NCBI GenBank assembly: GCA_963402885.1
Contig: OY727100.1
Location: 21,175,665-21,239,664, forward strand
DNA: 64,000 nt
From: Antedon bifida
Taxonomy: Eukaryota; Echinodermata; Crinoidea; Comatulida; Antedonidae
Direction: 5' to 3'
Part shown: positions 33,480-45,090 of the stretch, one piece after another
Layout of the letters: the number at the start of each line of letters is the position of its first letter
How positions within the stretch are numbered: position 1 is the first letter of the stretch
Translations under genes and position numbers: made by a program
Notes under the pieces: model-generated
Database searches by the model: none
What the model was told of the DNA's origin: nothing
The model's input: only the letters and a program-made list of their open reading frames with translations

Positions 33480-36400
33480 TAGCTACAAGATGATGATAAC
33501 GCACAATGAATGTGCATATTTAGCAATTATATCATTACAAAATAAATTAGTTTTGAAAAGACTATATTTTGGCCATATTTTCGAAATATAGCCACATTTT
33601 GAAAATTTTATGATCATGATAACACAATATATTCGCATATATGGCAATATTATCGCATAAATATTTATTTTTAAAAAGTGGATATTTTTGCCATTTTTCA
33701 AAAAAAAATGTACAGGAAAATTTTCGACCTTTTTATTTTATGGAGATAGATGGTTACTATACGTCCATAAGATGATTATAACGCAATATATGCACATTTT
33801 TGGCAATAATATTGCATAATAACAGTATTTTAAAAATTGCCTTTTTTGTCCATTTCTGAAAAAATCCCTGTACTATAGTACAGGAATTTTTTCGAAAATA
33901 GCCAAATTTCGATCTTTTTATTGTTGGACATAAATGGTTACTATACGTCTATAAGATGATTAGAATGCAATATATGCACATTTATAACAATAATATTGCA
34001 TAATAACAGTATTTTAAAAAGTGCGTTTTTTGGCTATTTTTCGAAAAAATTCCTGTACTATAGTACAGGGATTTTTTCGAAAAATGGCAAAATTTCGACC
34101 TTTTTATTTTTGGAGATAAATGGTTACTATACGTCTATAAGATGATTATGACGCAATATATGCACATATATAGCAATAATATAGCATAATAACGTTATTT
34201 TAAAAAGTGCGTTTTTTGGCCATTTTTTGAAAAAATCCCTGTACTATAGAACAGGGATTTTTTTCGAAAAATGGCCAAATTTCGACCTTTTTATTTTTGG
34301 AAATAGATGGTTACTATACGTCTATAAGATGATTATAATGCAATATATGCACATTTATAGCAATAATATTGCATAATAACAGTATTTTAAAAAGTGCCTT
34401 TTTTGACCATTTTTTGAAAAAATACCTGTACAGTACAGGGATTTTTTCGAAAAATAGTCAAATTTCGATCTTTTTATTTTTGGATATAAATGGTTACTAT
34501 ACGTCTATAAGATGACTATAATGCAATATATGCACATTTATAGCAATAATATTGCATAATAACAGTATTTTAAAAAGTGCCTTTTTTGGCCATTTTTTGA
34601 AAAAATCCCTGTACTATAGTACAGGGATTTTTTCGAAAAATGGCCAAATTTCGACCTTTTTATTTTTGGAAATAGATGGTTACTATACGTCTATAAGATG
34701 ATTATAATGCAATATATGCACATTTATAGCAATAATATTGCATAATAACAGTATTTTAAAAAGTGCCTTTTTTGACCATTTTTTGAAAAAAGTACCTGTA
34801 CTATAGTACAGGGATTTTTTCGAAAAATAGTCAAATTTCGATCTTTTTATTTTTGGACATAAATGGTTACTATACGTCTATAAGATGATTATAATGCAAT
34901 ATATGCACATTTATAGCAATAATATTGCATAATAACAGTATTTTAAAAAGTGCCTTTTTTGACCATTTTTTGAAAAAATACCTGTACTATAGTACAGGGA
35001 TTTTTTCGAAAAATAGTCAAATTTCGATCTTTTTATTTTTGGACATAAATGGTTACTATACGTCTATAAGATGACTATAATGCAATATATGCACATTTAT
35101 AGCAATAATAATGCATAATAACAGTATTTTAAAAAGTGCCTTTTTTGGCTATTTTTTGAAAAAATCCCTGTACTATTTGGCATTTTTTCAAAAAAATGCC
35201 AAATTTCGATCCTTTTATTTTTGGAGTTAATATATATATATATATATAGTAACCATTTATGTCCAACAATAAAAAGATCGAAATTTGGCTATTTTTCGAA
35301 AAAATGGCAAAATTTCGACCTTTTTATTTTTGGACATAAATGGTTACTATACGTCTATAAGATGATTATGACGCAATATATGCACATATATAGCAATAAT
35401 ATAGCATAATAACGTTATTTTAAAAAGTGCGTTTTTTGGCCATTTTTTGAAAAAATCCCTGTACTATAGTACAGGGATTTTTTCGAAAAATGGCCAAATT
35501 TCGACATTTTTATTTTTGGAAATAGATGGTTACTATACGTCTATAAGATGATTATAATGCAATATATGCACATTTATAGCAATAATATTGCATAATAACA
35601 GTATTTTAAAAAGTGCCTTTTTTGGCCATTTTTTTGAAAAAATCCCTGTACTATAGTACAGGGATTTTTTCGAAAAATAGTTAAATTTCGATCTTTTTAT
35701 TTTTGGACATAAATGGTTACTATACGTCTATAAGATGACTATAATGCAATATATGCACATTTATAGCAATAATATTGCATAATAACAGTATTTTAAAAAG
35801 TGCCTTTTTTGGTCATTTTTTGAAAAAATACCTGTACTATAGTACAGGGATTTTTTCTAAAAAGATGATTATAATGCAATATATGCACATTTATAGCAAT
35901 AATATTGCATAATAACAGTATTTTAAAAAGTGCCTTTTTTGGCTATTTTTTGAAAAAATCCCTGTACTATAGTACAGGGATTTTTTCGAAAAATGGCAAA
36001 ATCTCGACCTTTTTATTTTTGGAGATAAATGGTTACTATACGTCTATAAGATGATTATGACGCAATATATGCACATATATAGCAATAATATAGCATAATA
36101 ACGTTATTTTAAAAAGTGCGTTTTTTGGCCATTTTTTGAAAAAATCCCTGTACTATAGTACAGGGATTTTTTCTAAAAAGATGACAAATTTCGACCTTTT
36201 TAATTTTTGACATAAATGGTTACTATACATCTATAAGATGATTATAACGCAATATATGCACATATATAGCAATAATATTGCATAATAACAGTATTTTAAA
36301 AAGTGCGTTTTTTGGCCATATTTTGAAAAAATCCCTGTACTATAGTACAGGGATTTTTTCGAAAAATGGCAAAATCTCGACCTTTTTATTTTTGGAGATA

Positions 36401-38330
36401 AATGGTTACTATACGTCTATAAGATGATTATGACGCAATATATGCACATATATAGCAATAATATAGCATAATAACGTTATTTTAAAAAGTGCGTTTTTTG
36501 GCCATTTTTTGAAAAAATCCCTGTACTATAGTACAGGGATTTTTTCTAAAAAAATGCAAAAAATTCGATCTTTTTATTTTTTGGAGATAAATTGTTACTA
36601 TACGTCTATAAGATGATTATAACGCAATATATGCACATATATAGCAATAATATTGCATAATAACAGTATTTTAAAAAGTGCGTTTTTTGGCCATATTTTG
36701 AAAAAATCCCTGTACTATAGTACAGGGATTTTTTCAAAAAAATGCCAAATTTCGATCCTTTTATTTTTGGAGATAATTTGTTACTATACGTCTATAAGAT
36801 GATTATAACGCAATATATGCACATATATAGCAATAATATTGCATAATAACAGTATTTTAAAAAGTGCGTATTTTGGTTATTTTTTGAAAAAATCCCTGTA
36901 CTATAGTACAGGGATTTTTTCAAAAAAATGCAAAAAATTCGATCTTTTTATTTTTTGGAGATAAATTGTTACTATACGTCTATAAGATGATTATAACGCA
37001 ATATATGCACATATATAGCAATACTATTGCATAATAACAGTATTTTAAAAAGTGCGTATTTTGGCGATTTTTTGAAAAAATCCCTGTAGGCCTATTATAG
37101 TACAGGGATTTTTTCAAAAAAATGCCAAATTTATATCTTTTTATTTTTTGGAGATAAATTGTTACTATACGTCTATAAGATAATTACAACGCAATATATG
37201 CACATATATAGCAATAATATTGCATAATAACAGTATTTTAAAAAGTGCTTTTTTTGGCTATTTTTTGAAAAAATCCCTGTACTATAGTACAGGGATTTTT
37301 CGAAAAATAGCCAAATTTCGACCTTTTTATTTTTGGAGATAGATGGTTACTATACGTCTATAAGATGATTATAATGTAATATATGCACATTTATAGCAAT
37401 AATATTGCATAATAACAGTATTTTAAAAAGTGCCTTTTTTGGCCATTTTTTGAAAAAATCCCTGTACTATAGTAGGCCTACAGGGATTTTTTCGAAAAAT
37501 TGCAAAAAATTCGATCTTTTTATTTTTTGGAGATAAATTGTTACTATACGTCTATAAGATGATTATAACGCAATATATGCACATATATAGCAATACTATT
37601 GCATAATAACAGTATTTTAAAAAGTGCGTATTTTGGCGATTTTTTGAAAAAAATCCTGTACTGTTACAGTACAGGGATTTTTTCGAAAAATAGCCAAATT
37701 TCGACCGTTTTATTTTTGGAGATAAATGGTTAATATACGTCTATAAGATGATTACAACGCAATATATGCACATATATATCAATAATATTGTATAATAAAA
37801 GTATTTTAAAAAGTGCGTATTTTGGCCATTTTCTGAAACAATCCCTGTACTCGCAATATATGCACATAATTATATAGCAATAATATTGCATAATAAAAGT
37901 ATTTTAAAAAGTGCGTATTTTGGCCATTTTTTAAAAAAATTGCCAAATTTCGACCTTTTTATTTTTGGACATAAATGGTTACTATACGTCTATAAGATGA
38001 TTATAACGCAATATATGCACATATATAGCAATAATATTGCATAATAACGTTATTTTAAAAAGTGCCTTTTTTGTCCATTTCTGAAAAAAATCCCTGTAAT
38101 ACAGGGATTTTTTCGAAAAATGGCCAAATTTCGACCTTTTTAATTTTTGACATAAATGGTTACTATACGTCTATAAGATGATTATAACGCAATATATGCA
38201 CATATATAGCAATAATATTGCATTAACAGTATTTTAAAAGTGCCTTTTTGGCCATTTTCTGAAAAAATCCCTGAACTTAATGTACAGGGATTTTTTCGAA
38301 AAATGCCAAATTTCGACCTTTTTATTTTTT
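33480..38330. repeat. Satellite array, period about 187 bp, about 25 units with an internal palindrome
   Basis: Head-to-tail units recognised by ACTATACGTCTATAAGATGA, spaced mostly 183-193 bp (for example 33947, 34133, 34320, 34503, 34689, 34876, 35062). Each unit also has GCAATATATGCACAT, TATTTTAAAAAGTGC and, in nearly every unit, the palindrome ATCCCTGTACTATAGTACAGGGAT set between A- and T-runs. Two truncated units occur near 35.86 and 37.85 kb. The first copies (33.48-33.76 kb) are the most diverged. Open frames in the array are by-products of the repeat. Confidence 0.95.
35226..35305. other. Inverted partial satellite unit inside the array
   Basis: After an AT microsatellite, the stretch TAGTAACCATTTATGTCCAA through ATCGAAATTTGGC is the reverse complement of the normal unit segment seen at about 33893-33946. 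It lies in the one abnormal gap of the array (35062 to 35353, 291 bp). Confidence 0.8.
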
Positions 38331-38369
38331 TGTTTTTGGTGTAATATGGTAAGAATGTATGTATATCAA

Positions 38370-38493
38370 ATAAATACACCCTAGATATAAAACAAGGCCA
38401 TATAGATGGCTGCAGTCGCGTGCTCAAGTTAGTGTTTACCGACCGACCAACCAACCGACCGACATAGTGAGCTGTAGAGTCGCACGCGACTAA
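38370..38493 (+). repeat. Dispersed repeat with GTCGCGTGC ends, copy 1
   Basis: AACAAGGCCATATAGATGGC, then CAGTCGCGTGCTC, a (CCGA)n/(CCAA)n run, CATAGTGAGCTG and GTCGCACGCGACTA. The GTCGCGTGC motif is inverted at the far end. Other copies: 39153 and, reversed, 40640 and 46835. Confidence 0.75.
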
Positions 38494-39152
38494 AAGTACA
38501 CAATTAATATTGAAATAAGAATAACTGGATTAAACCTCCTTCATCCGGGTGCAAGTACAATCATGATATTGAAAAGGTATCGGAGACAACTATAATAAAC
38601 CAATTCATTGTCATCATTCTGTATAACACTGTTGTATAATATTTTTGAATGTCACCGACACATTATACATATACACGTCTGTTCCCAGTGTACATAATAA
38701 AACAATATTTCTGGAGATTTATTATCAATACCACTAGAAACTTAGATTTTTTTAAATTTTTTAAGTACTAAATGCATTGACAATTAAAGCATCAGAAGTG
38801 TATTTGAAAATCATGCTACAATACACTACAGTACACAAGGGTGTTTTCAGGAAAGCTGGACATTGTACAATAGTAATGAAACTATGTATTGGCATATATA
38901 TGCAAAAGACAGTGTTGATTGTTGACAAATTGTAGTCACAAACAGATGAAAAATTGTGTAATCGTGTCTCATATAGTGTCTCAGGATAATGATGTGTCAT
39001 TGTTTTATATCATTATAGTTATACTGGCACCTGGAGAGGATTCGTTAAATGGAGCCTGTGACAGTGTCACTTTTATTCTAAAAGACAGAAACATTTTAAA
39101 TAAACGCTCACCCCTCTCTTCGATTTAAACGCCCCGCCACATGCATATACAC

Positions 39153-39259
39153 AACAAGGCCATATATATGGCTAGCTGCAGTCGCGTGCTCAAATTTTAG
39201 TTAGTGTTTACCGACCAACCGACCGACATAGTGAGCTGAGTTGCGTTGCACGCGACTAA
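39153..39259 (+). repeat. Dispersed repeat with GTCGCGTGC ends, copy 2
   Basis: Same order as copy 1: AACAAGGCCATATATATGGC, CAGTCGCGTGCTC, CCGACCAACCGACC, CATAGTGAGCTG, GCACGCGACTA. Confidence 0.75.
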
Positions 39260-39679
39260 TAATTGTATCACAACACATTTCAATGACTACCATAATCTAC
39301 AATTTACCAAGCATTTTTGTATCACTTTTTGATATTAATTGTGCTGTGAATAAGCGCATTTTGTAGGATTGTTGTAGGTAATAAATAAATCATTTTGTTT
39401 GACAAATCCAAAAGAAATTACTCACATTCTTTAGCTTTCGCCATCTTGGCTGATGGCTTGATCACAAGTGATGCGGTCCGCGTATCCGGTCCACTGCTAC
39501 TTCCTGGAAATCTGTTGTTATTGTTTCTAGGTGACGTCATACTTTTTCGTAGCAATGATGTGTATACGTGATCGAGATATACACAGCCCCTTCGTCGCGG
39601 TTGATTGCGTTAGCCCCCCCTCTTTCTGATTTGGATTGCCTCTCTGATTCTACGCTTGAATGGGTTAGAGTCTCTGTCA

Positions 39680-39870
39680 AGAATTTTGGCCCCCTCTCCC
39701 AATCGATGATGTGGTTTTCTTGCGCTGCATGGTCTGTGATGGCGGATTTGTGGATTTCGGATGTTGATTCCTTTTTAGTTGCCCGGGTGTATTTACGATT
39801 TTACGATTACGATCACAGACAATGCAGCGCAAGAAAACCACATCATCGATTGGGAGGGGGCCAAAATTCT
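39680..39870. repeat. Inverted repeat with about 60-bp arms
   Basis: AGAATTTTGGCCCCCTCTCC at the left arm continues for about 60 bp. It is matched by the reverse complement ending CCAAAATTCT at 39870, differing only by a 2-nt indel and one or two substitutions. The loop is about 70 bp. It abuts the point where the gene A promoter starts to resemble those of B and D. Confidence 0.85.
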
Positions 39871-39925
39871 AACAAAGCTGTTCACATGCTTCGTCGTCAC
39901 AATTTAAAGGAATTCACTGCACACT

Positions 39926-39934
39926 GGAATTTCC
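39926..39934 (+). promoter_or_regulatory. kB-like site, gene A promoter
   Basis: GGAATTTCC, a Rel/NF-kB half-palindrome pair (GGAA/TTCC), about 110 bp before the gene A ATG. Conserved in the B and D promoters. Confidence 0.45.
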
Positions 39935-39940
39935 AATGTT

Positions 39941-39985
39941 GTTAGTACCAGGGAAGAGTGTAATTTAACTCTTCCCTGTTAGTAC
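39941..39985. mobile_element. 29-30 bp hAT-like micro-insertion in the gene A promoter
   Basis: GTTAGTAC at 39941-39948 and 39978-39985 flanks CAGGGAAGAGT, seven or eight central bases, ACTCTTCCCT(G). The homologous promoters at about 46168 and 62174 have a single GTTAGTAC and no insert, so the empty site is seen directly. The 8-bp duplication and CAGGG...CCCTG ends are hAT hallmarks. Confidence 0.75.
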
Positions 39986-40044
39986 TATACGCTCATTGTT
40001 TCCTTTATCATTAGTTGTTGCGACTAGGAGTTGGAAGTGACAGA

Positions 40045-43000
40045 ATGAAAAACTTGTTCTTTGTCCTATTCATTACTGCTGTTAGTGTTACTGTGTCGAC
40101 AGGTAAGGAGAAAATATTATTAATTAAACATTTTTAAATTCATTCATAATAGTATGTTTATTACAAATAATCTTCACGGTAAAACTGAATAATAATAAGT
40201 CAACAAAAATAAACAGCTATACATATAAATATATATATAATTATTAATGTTAGCACTAAGTATTGACTAATATATATGTTTTGGACCTGAGGTTCTCGTC
40301 TGTCATGACGGGATTGGGTCATGTATTGTTAAATTAATAACAAAGTTTTTATATTCAATAAATATATTGTTCAGTACAATTTGACTTGTACATCTAACCA
40401 ATTATGTTTAATGTTTTGCCGTAACAAATCGCAATTGAAAGTATAATTGGTAAAAAAAACATTAGGCGCTAATTCAAAATTGGGATTTTCTCAAATATAG
40501 AACTTTTTCAAGAATTTTGATCATAATATAATGATAGTAGATGATTGAAATGTGATTTTGAAAAGAATATTATGAATAATCATTGAATTTTTCCTTAATT
40601 TTGAGTGTTTTTGGGGTACCGGTAGGCCTATAGTTTTTTTAGCTCACTAATTCGGTCGGTAAAAACTAACTCAAATTTAAGAACCCGACTGCAGCCATGT
40701 ATATGGCCTTGTTTAATGTTATGTTTTATAGGCTACAATAGCAACTTATCGCATAATATTTATTGAATTTTAGAAACACCGAATTTTGTCAATTATTTTG
40801 GGAAAAAATCAATCATTTTATTTATTGACATAACTGGTTCCTTATGTATTAATTTTATTTGTTCAAACGCTATCTAGGCAGTTGTGATTCGTCATGGAGT
40901 TACTTTCAAGGAAAATGTTATCGATTTCCAACAAGCACAAGGGGATGGCAGAGTGCTAGAAATTGGTGCCAAAATTATGGAGCAGACTTGGTCGCTATAG
41001 AAAGTGATGCAGAGAACAACTATATTAAAAATCGTATAAGTCAAAACTCATGGATCCGCTTAACGGACAATGAATATAAATGGACTAAACTAGACAGATG
41101 TAAGCCTACTATTAGTATTAGTTATGTGTGCTAATTGGTCTTATTGCATTTCTTTACAAGATGAATCATAGGGTGGCGCCGCACTTTTATCCCCGACCGA
41201 AGACTTTCTTTGAAAATCCAAGATAGTTCAAGATACTGATATTCATATTTTCTATTTCTGATGAAGTAATCATGGATGTATCAATGACGTAATCATGCTC
41301 TACACATGTTTCGATAGTCTGTGCTATTAAAATGTGATAATTTACTATTTTTAATATTGTTTATAGATAGCAGTCCTGGAAATTGTATTATTATGAGGTA
41401 CCAGTCGACGTACAGTCGTTATAGGCCTGCTACTGGTTCATGGGAAAGTTACTTTTGTCATAATTCAATAAGATTTGTATGTGAAAAGAGTAAGTAGATG
41501 ATCAGAGAGGTCTTGGCCTTCCGTCACAAAACAAAGTACCAATTGGTCATTACATTATTATAAATAAAGAACAGCTCTGTGGATGTTGTTTTAATCAACC
41601 TTGACCTTTTAACTAAATATTCTCTGCAAGCTTTAGAACATGAAAATATGTTTTATAAATTGCAGTAAAAATTTATTTTCATGTAAAGTAGTCATATTAC
41701 TTGAATAATAGTAGTGGAGTTGTAGTTATAGTGTTTAACATGCTTGCCTCCCAATCCAAAGGTCCGTGGTTCAATCCTGACCTAGTGCCAGGGTTTTAAG
41801 TCACGACGCTTTCAACTTCACTACATAAGCCTCAAATGAGACTTAGTTTATAAGCACGATAAAGTATAAAATAAAATAGTTCCATCTATCCTGTAATTGG
41901 CGAGTTAATTTGTTGGATGCGTATGAAATAATAATAATAATAATAAATATTATTTTACTGTTGTTTTTGTTATTGATACAAGCATTAAAAGACTTGCAGA
42001 ACCCAACATTAAGGAATTGTCCACGCAACCGGATTGTTAAAACTTATTCCAGGTACCAGGAAGTTAGTTGGACGGAACCAATAGCACATGATAATGTTGG
42101 CATCAAGACAGAAGAAAAGACATATAGTGTTCCTAGTCAACACTTTGAATTGGTCGATGGAGAGCAAACCGTATATACTGTGAGTTATTGGGTAGAAGAC
42201 TATGTTGGAAACGAGGCTGAATGCATCTTCAATATAACTATTATCGGTAGGATTTTTTTGTTATTAAATTATCCGAGATTACTTACATTTTACAATACGG
42301 TGAATGACCGTTAAAGTAGTAAAGAATATAAATTTGTTGAAAAGTTATATATTGGTATGGTATTTGTTTTACGGTAATAATTCATCCGAGAGTACACTAC
42401 AATAATGACTGTTAAGATATGTATCTATATATATTAGTGAATGGAGTAGTACACGAGATAGGTCTACGCCAATTCTACATTTGGGAAAAAACCATGCAAA
42501 AGATAAAGAAATATTTAGTCCTAGTCATAACGTACTGGTCTCAAACATGACTAACAACGAAAAATAAACTGTTCTTTGTTGACAGATGATGAGCCACCCG
42601 AACTGCAGTGTCCTGATGTAACGTCAAATTATCATAGAACCTACTACGGCTACATCCACGCTCATACTGACGAAGGAAGTCCTAACGGCACTATCACGTG
42701 GGTTCCTTTGGTTGCCAGAGATAATAGCGGAATTCCTCCCAATATCACAAGTTATCCAAATAAACCCGGCGATGTTTACCCAATGAGAATGTTTCCACCT
42801 TACACAACTACTATACGTGCAACGGACAAATCAGGAAACTTTGAGGAATGTGTTCTACACTTTGCAGTTGTTGGTAGGATAGTAATCTATAGTTATGATT
42901 ACCAAATACAGACAAATAAAATAATAAATTGCCACAATTGCCTTTAGTTTTACATACCTTGCAGTAGTAGATTATTGCGAACGGGGGATGTTTGTTTTTG

Positions 43001-45061
43001 AGATGCATTTGCATTTACAGGTGATGACATTTTTCTTATTTTGGCCATAATAGCTGCCCATATTGACCATACTCAAATTAATTCTACTTTTTTTTTACAA
43101 TTGTAGACATTGAAATTCCAGTTTTACATTGTCCATCGCATTCAAACAACATTGTTAAAAGAACTTCAGAGTCTTCTTGGTCAGTTTTCACTGACGTGTC
43201 CTCCAGAAGTGCTCGATTGTATTGGCCACGACCAAACGTCACAGACAACAGTGGTACTGTCGTCTCCATCAGTTCAAATTACAACTCTGGTGATGAATTT
43301 CCGGCAGGAAGTTCTGCCTATGAAATAACGTACACTGCAATTGACAGAGATAACAACGTCGGAAATTGTTCGTTTTATATTACAGTCGAAGGTAGGTCAA
43401 CTATTCTTATTGCTTTATGACAATATACTCCAGTTTCATAGGCTAATTTCACAATACAACATCTCACGGGTATCAAAGTGCCTGTATCATGCTAAGGGTT
43501 AGCTTGATACAGGCGCCACATATAGTAAATTGTATCACATAATTTTCTTATGATACTAGATAAATTTAGATAGAGAACCGAGAAGTACGACATGGGGTCG
43601 GTAAACAATTTTGCAAACATCAGTTTTGAAAAATCTTTGTAACGCTTTTTATGAGTCATTGGTTTTCTCATAATTGATGAGAGCGTATTTAGTCAAAAGA
43701 CAACCTTCCATTGCTTACAAAATACAGTCATGTTAGATAGCTTTATTTGAAGTAGGAATGTTAGTGTTACCCAAATCATTCAACACTACTCTTACGCCCT
43801 GTCTACACTATCAAACATTATGTGACAAAACATTATTTACTAGTTTGATAGTGTAGACAGAGCTTTAATTTGTCAATACTTTTTCTCTTGGTTTAAACTT
43901 GGTTTAAAAACAGATTGGGAAAGTCCATCAGTTGAATGTCTACCTGACTTAGAACGCTACACCGACGACGGTTCAAGGTTTGCGTTATTCTCCTGGAACA
44001 TCACACTTAACGACAATTTTGCTGTCAGCTACTGCATGTCTAACGACTCTAGAGTTGAACCTACGAACACTACATTAAATGACGAAAATATCACTCTTGC
44101 TCAACATGGCTTTTTTTCTATCGGTGTAACTGAAGTTGAATACACCGTGACAGACACATCTGGCAACAATGGTACCTGTCTGCTTACAATTACAGTTATA
44201 GGTGAGTTTTCGCGCATACTGAGGTAAAAATCTTTGTTTAAATTCCTAAAAACACAGCAAAATTTAAATTTCTTTAAAAAAATTTTATTTCAGACAATGA
44301 ACGTCCATCAATTATCTGTCCGAGTAATTTCTCCAATTATTACGACCATATATTTGGTTTTCATCGCCTCGTCACTGATTATGGTCATCCATACGCAACA
44401 GTCACGTGGTATCCTCCAGACGTTGATGACAACAGTCAATATCTGGTCACGTGGGAAAGCTTCCCTTATACATCAGGTGATAAGATTCCGACGCGACAGT
44501 TTCCACCGTACACTGTACACATGACTGCAACTGATCTGTTCGGCAATAACAAATCTTGCTACATTTATTTCACAGTCATAGGCAAGTTAATAAAAGACAA
44601 ATGTAGGCTCTATTTCAAGTCGGCCTTAATGCACAGTCTACTCCATTGGCAAACACAAGCCCCTTCCATCTCATATAATGCATGTACCACGTGCTTCTTC
44701 GAATCTCCTTTTCTTCTGCATTCCAATCGTATAGTATGTTGTTTATTTTATTCTAGACATCGAACCTCCGATTATAGAATGCCCAACGAACATTACAAAT
44801 TACTACGATACGTACTTCGGCATTGTTAGGGCTGCTACTGATTCAGATGTTAACACGAGTTCCGTTAGGTGGGAAGATCCTACAGTTGTTGACAACAGCG
44901 GAGGTCGTCTGATAGTGAAGTCATCACACAAGTCTGGCGATGTGTTCGCGCCAAAATTCTACCCTCCTTATGAAGTGGAGTTTACGGCAGAAGACGAATC
45001 CGGAAATGTGAATTCATGCAAACTGTACTTTCTCGTTACAGGCAAGTTATCTCCAAATTAA
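40045..45061 (+). CDS. HYR gene A: signal peptide, C-type lectin domain, six HYR domains, secreted-type end
   Basis: Likely secreted recognition or matrix protein. Exons: 40045-40102 (signal peptide MKNLFFVLFITAVSVTVST), 40878-41099 and 41367-41489 (C-type lectin-like), then HYR at 41992-42246, 42586-42873, 43107-43391, 43914-44201, 44294-44581 and 44757-45041. Reading past the last exon gives KLSPN and stop TAA (45059-45061): 703 residues. The lectin fold is supported by CDSSWSYFQGKCYRF, ARNWC, DLVAIESDAEN, WIRL and GSWESYFC...RFVCEK, but EPN/QPD and WND sugar-calcium motifs are absent. HYR units show the xEPPxIxCP start, (A/T)DxSGNxxxC and V(I/V)G end. All internal exons are phase 1-1. The donor at 44582 is GC here but GT in B and C; the donor at 45042 is GC in all three. 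No transmembrane exon follows before gene B begins, so A is either secreted or spliced into B. Confidence 0.8.
40640..40730 (-). repeat. Dispersed repeat, truncated reversed copy in gene A intron 1
   Basis: AGCTCACTAATTCGGTCGGT, then CCCGACTGCAGCCATGTATA and TGGCCTTGTTTA: reverse complement of the repeat at 38370, lacking one end. The same insertion sits at 46835-46912 in gene B, so it predates the A/B duplication. Confidence 0.7.
41705..41890 (+). repeat. tRNA-derived SINE in gene A before HYR1
   Basis: GTAGTTATAGTGTTTAACAT resembles a tRNA A box region and GGTTCAATCC a B box. It is followed by a body (CTAGTGCCAGGGTTTTAA...) and a 3' end with AATAAAATAG. A (TAA)n run lies downstream near 41930. 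Confidence 0.6.
43793..43867 (+). repeat. MITE family 1, short copy in gene A
   Basis: ACGCCCTGTCTACACTATCA at the left end and TAGTTTGATAGTGTAGACAG at the right end form near-perfect inverted ends with a short centre. About 75 bp, intron between HYR3 and HYR4. Confidence 0.85.
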
Positions 45062-45090
45062 CGGCATAAGCATAAAATAAATAAATAAAA
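45041..45090 (+). promoter_or_regulatory. Gene A: GC donor, read-through stop and poly(A) signal cluster
   Basis: HYR6 ends at ACAG, then GCAAGTTATC, a good GC-type donor. Read-through reaches TAA at 45059-45061, followed within about 20 bp by overlapping AATAAA hexamers. No membrane exon is available downstream within gene A. Confidence 0.6.

Larger units (their letters stand above)
38336..40044. other. Intergenic region between the satellite and HYR gene A
   Basis: Contains two copies of a GTCGCGTGC-bounded repeat, a 60-bp inverted repeat (39680-39870), a micro-insertion, and the start of gene A's promoter from about 39872, the point where similarity to the gene B and D promoters begins. 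The open frame at 39568-39945 runs through the inverted repeat and is not taken as a gene. Confidence 0.5.

Noticed and set aside
33480..38330. CRISPR-like array
   Set aside because: The repeats are long, contiguous 187-bp satellite units without unique spacers, in an intron-containing animal genome.
35221..38454. Small open frames inside and after the 187-bp satellite
   Set aside because: They follow the repeat period or the dispersed repeat at 38370 and have no protein features.
39568..39945. 125-codon open frame upstream of gene A
   Set aside because: It runs through the 60-bp inverted repeat and into the gene A promoter. It resembles no protein I know and has no splice context.
43473..43515. 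16-bp hairpin (GCCTGTATCA ... TGATACAGGC) in the intron after HYR3, with matching copies near 51040 and 59485
   Set aside because: Shared only because the genes are duplicates, and the stem is short. No independent sign of function.
45041..45061. Treating the GC donors as sequencing errors of GT
   Set aside because: The GC after HYR6 is present in all three genes with the otherwise optimal context ACAG then GCAAGT, so independent errors are unlikely. The single GC after HYR5 in gene A remains open to that doubt.
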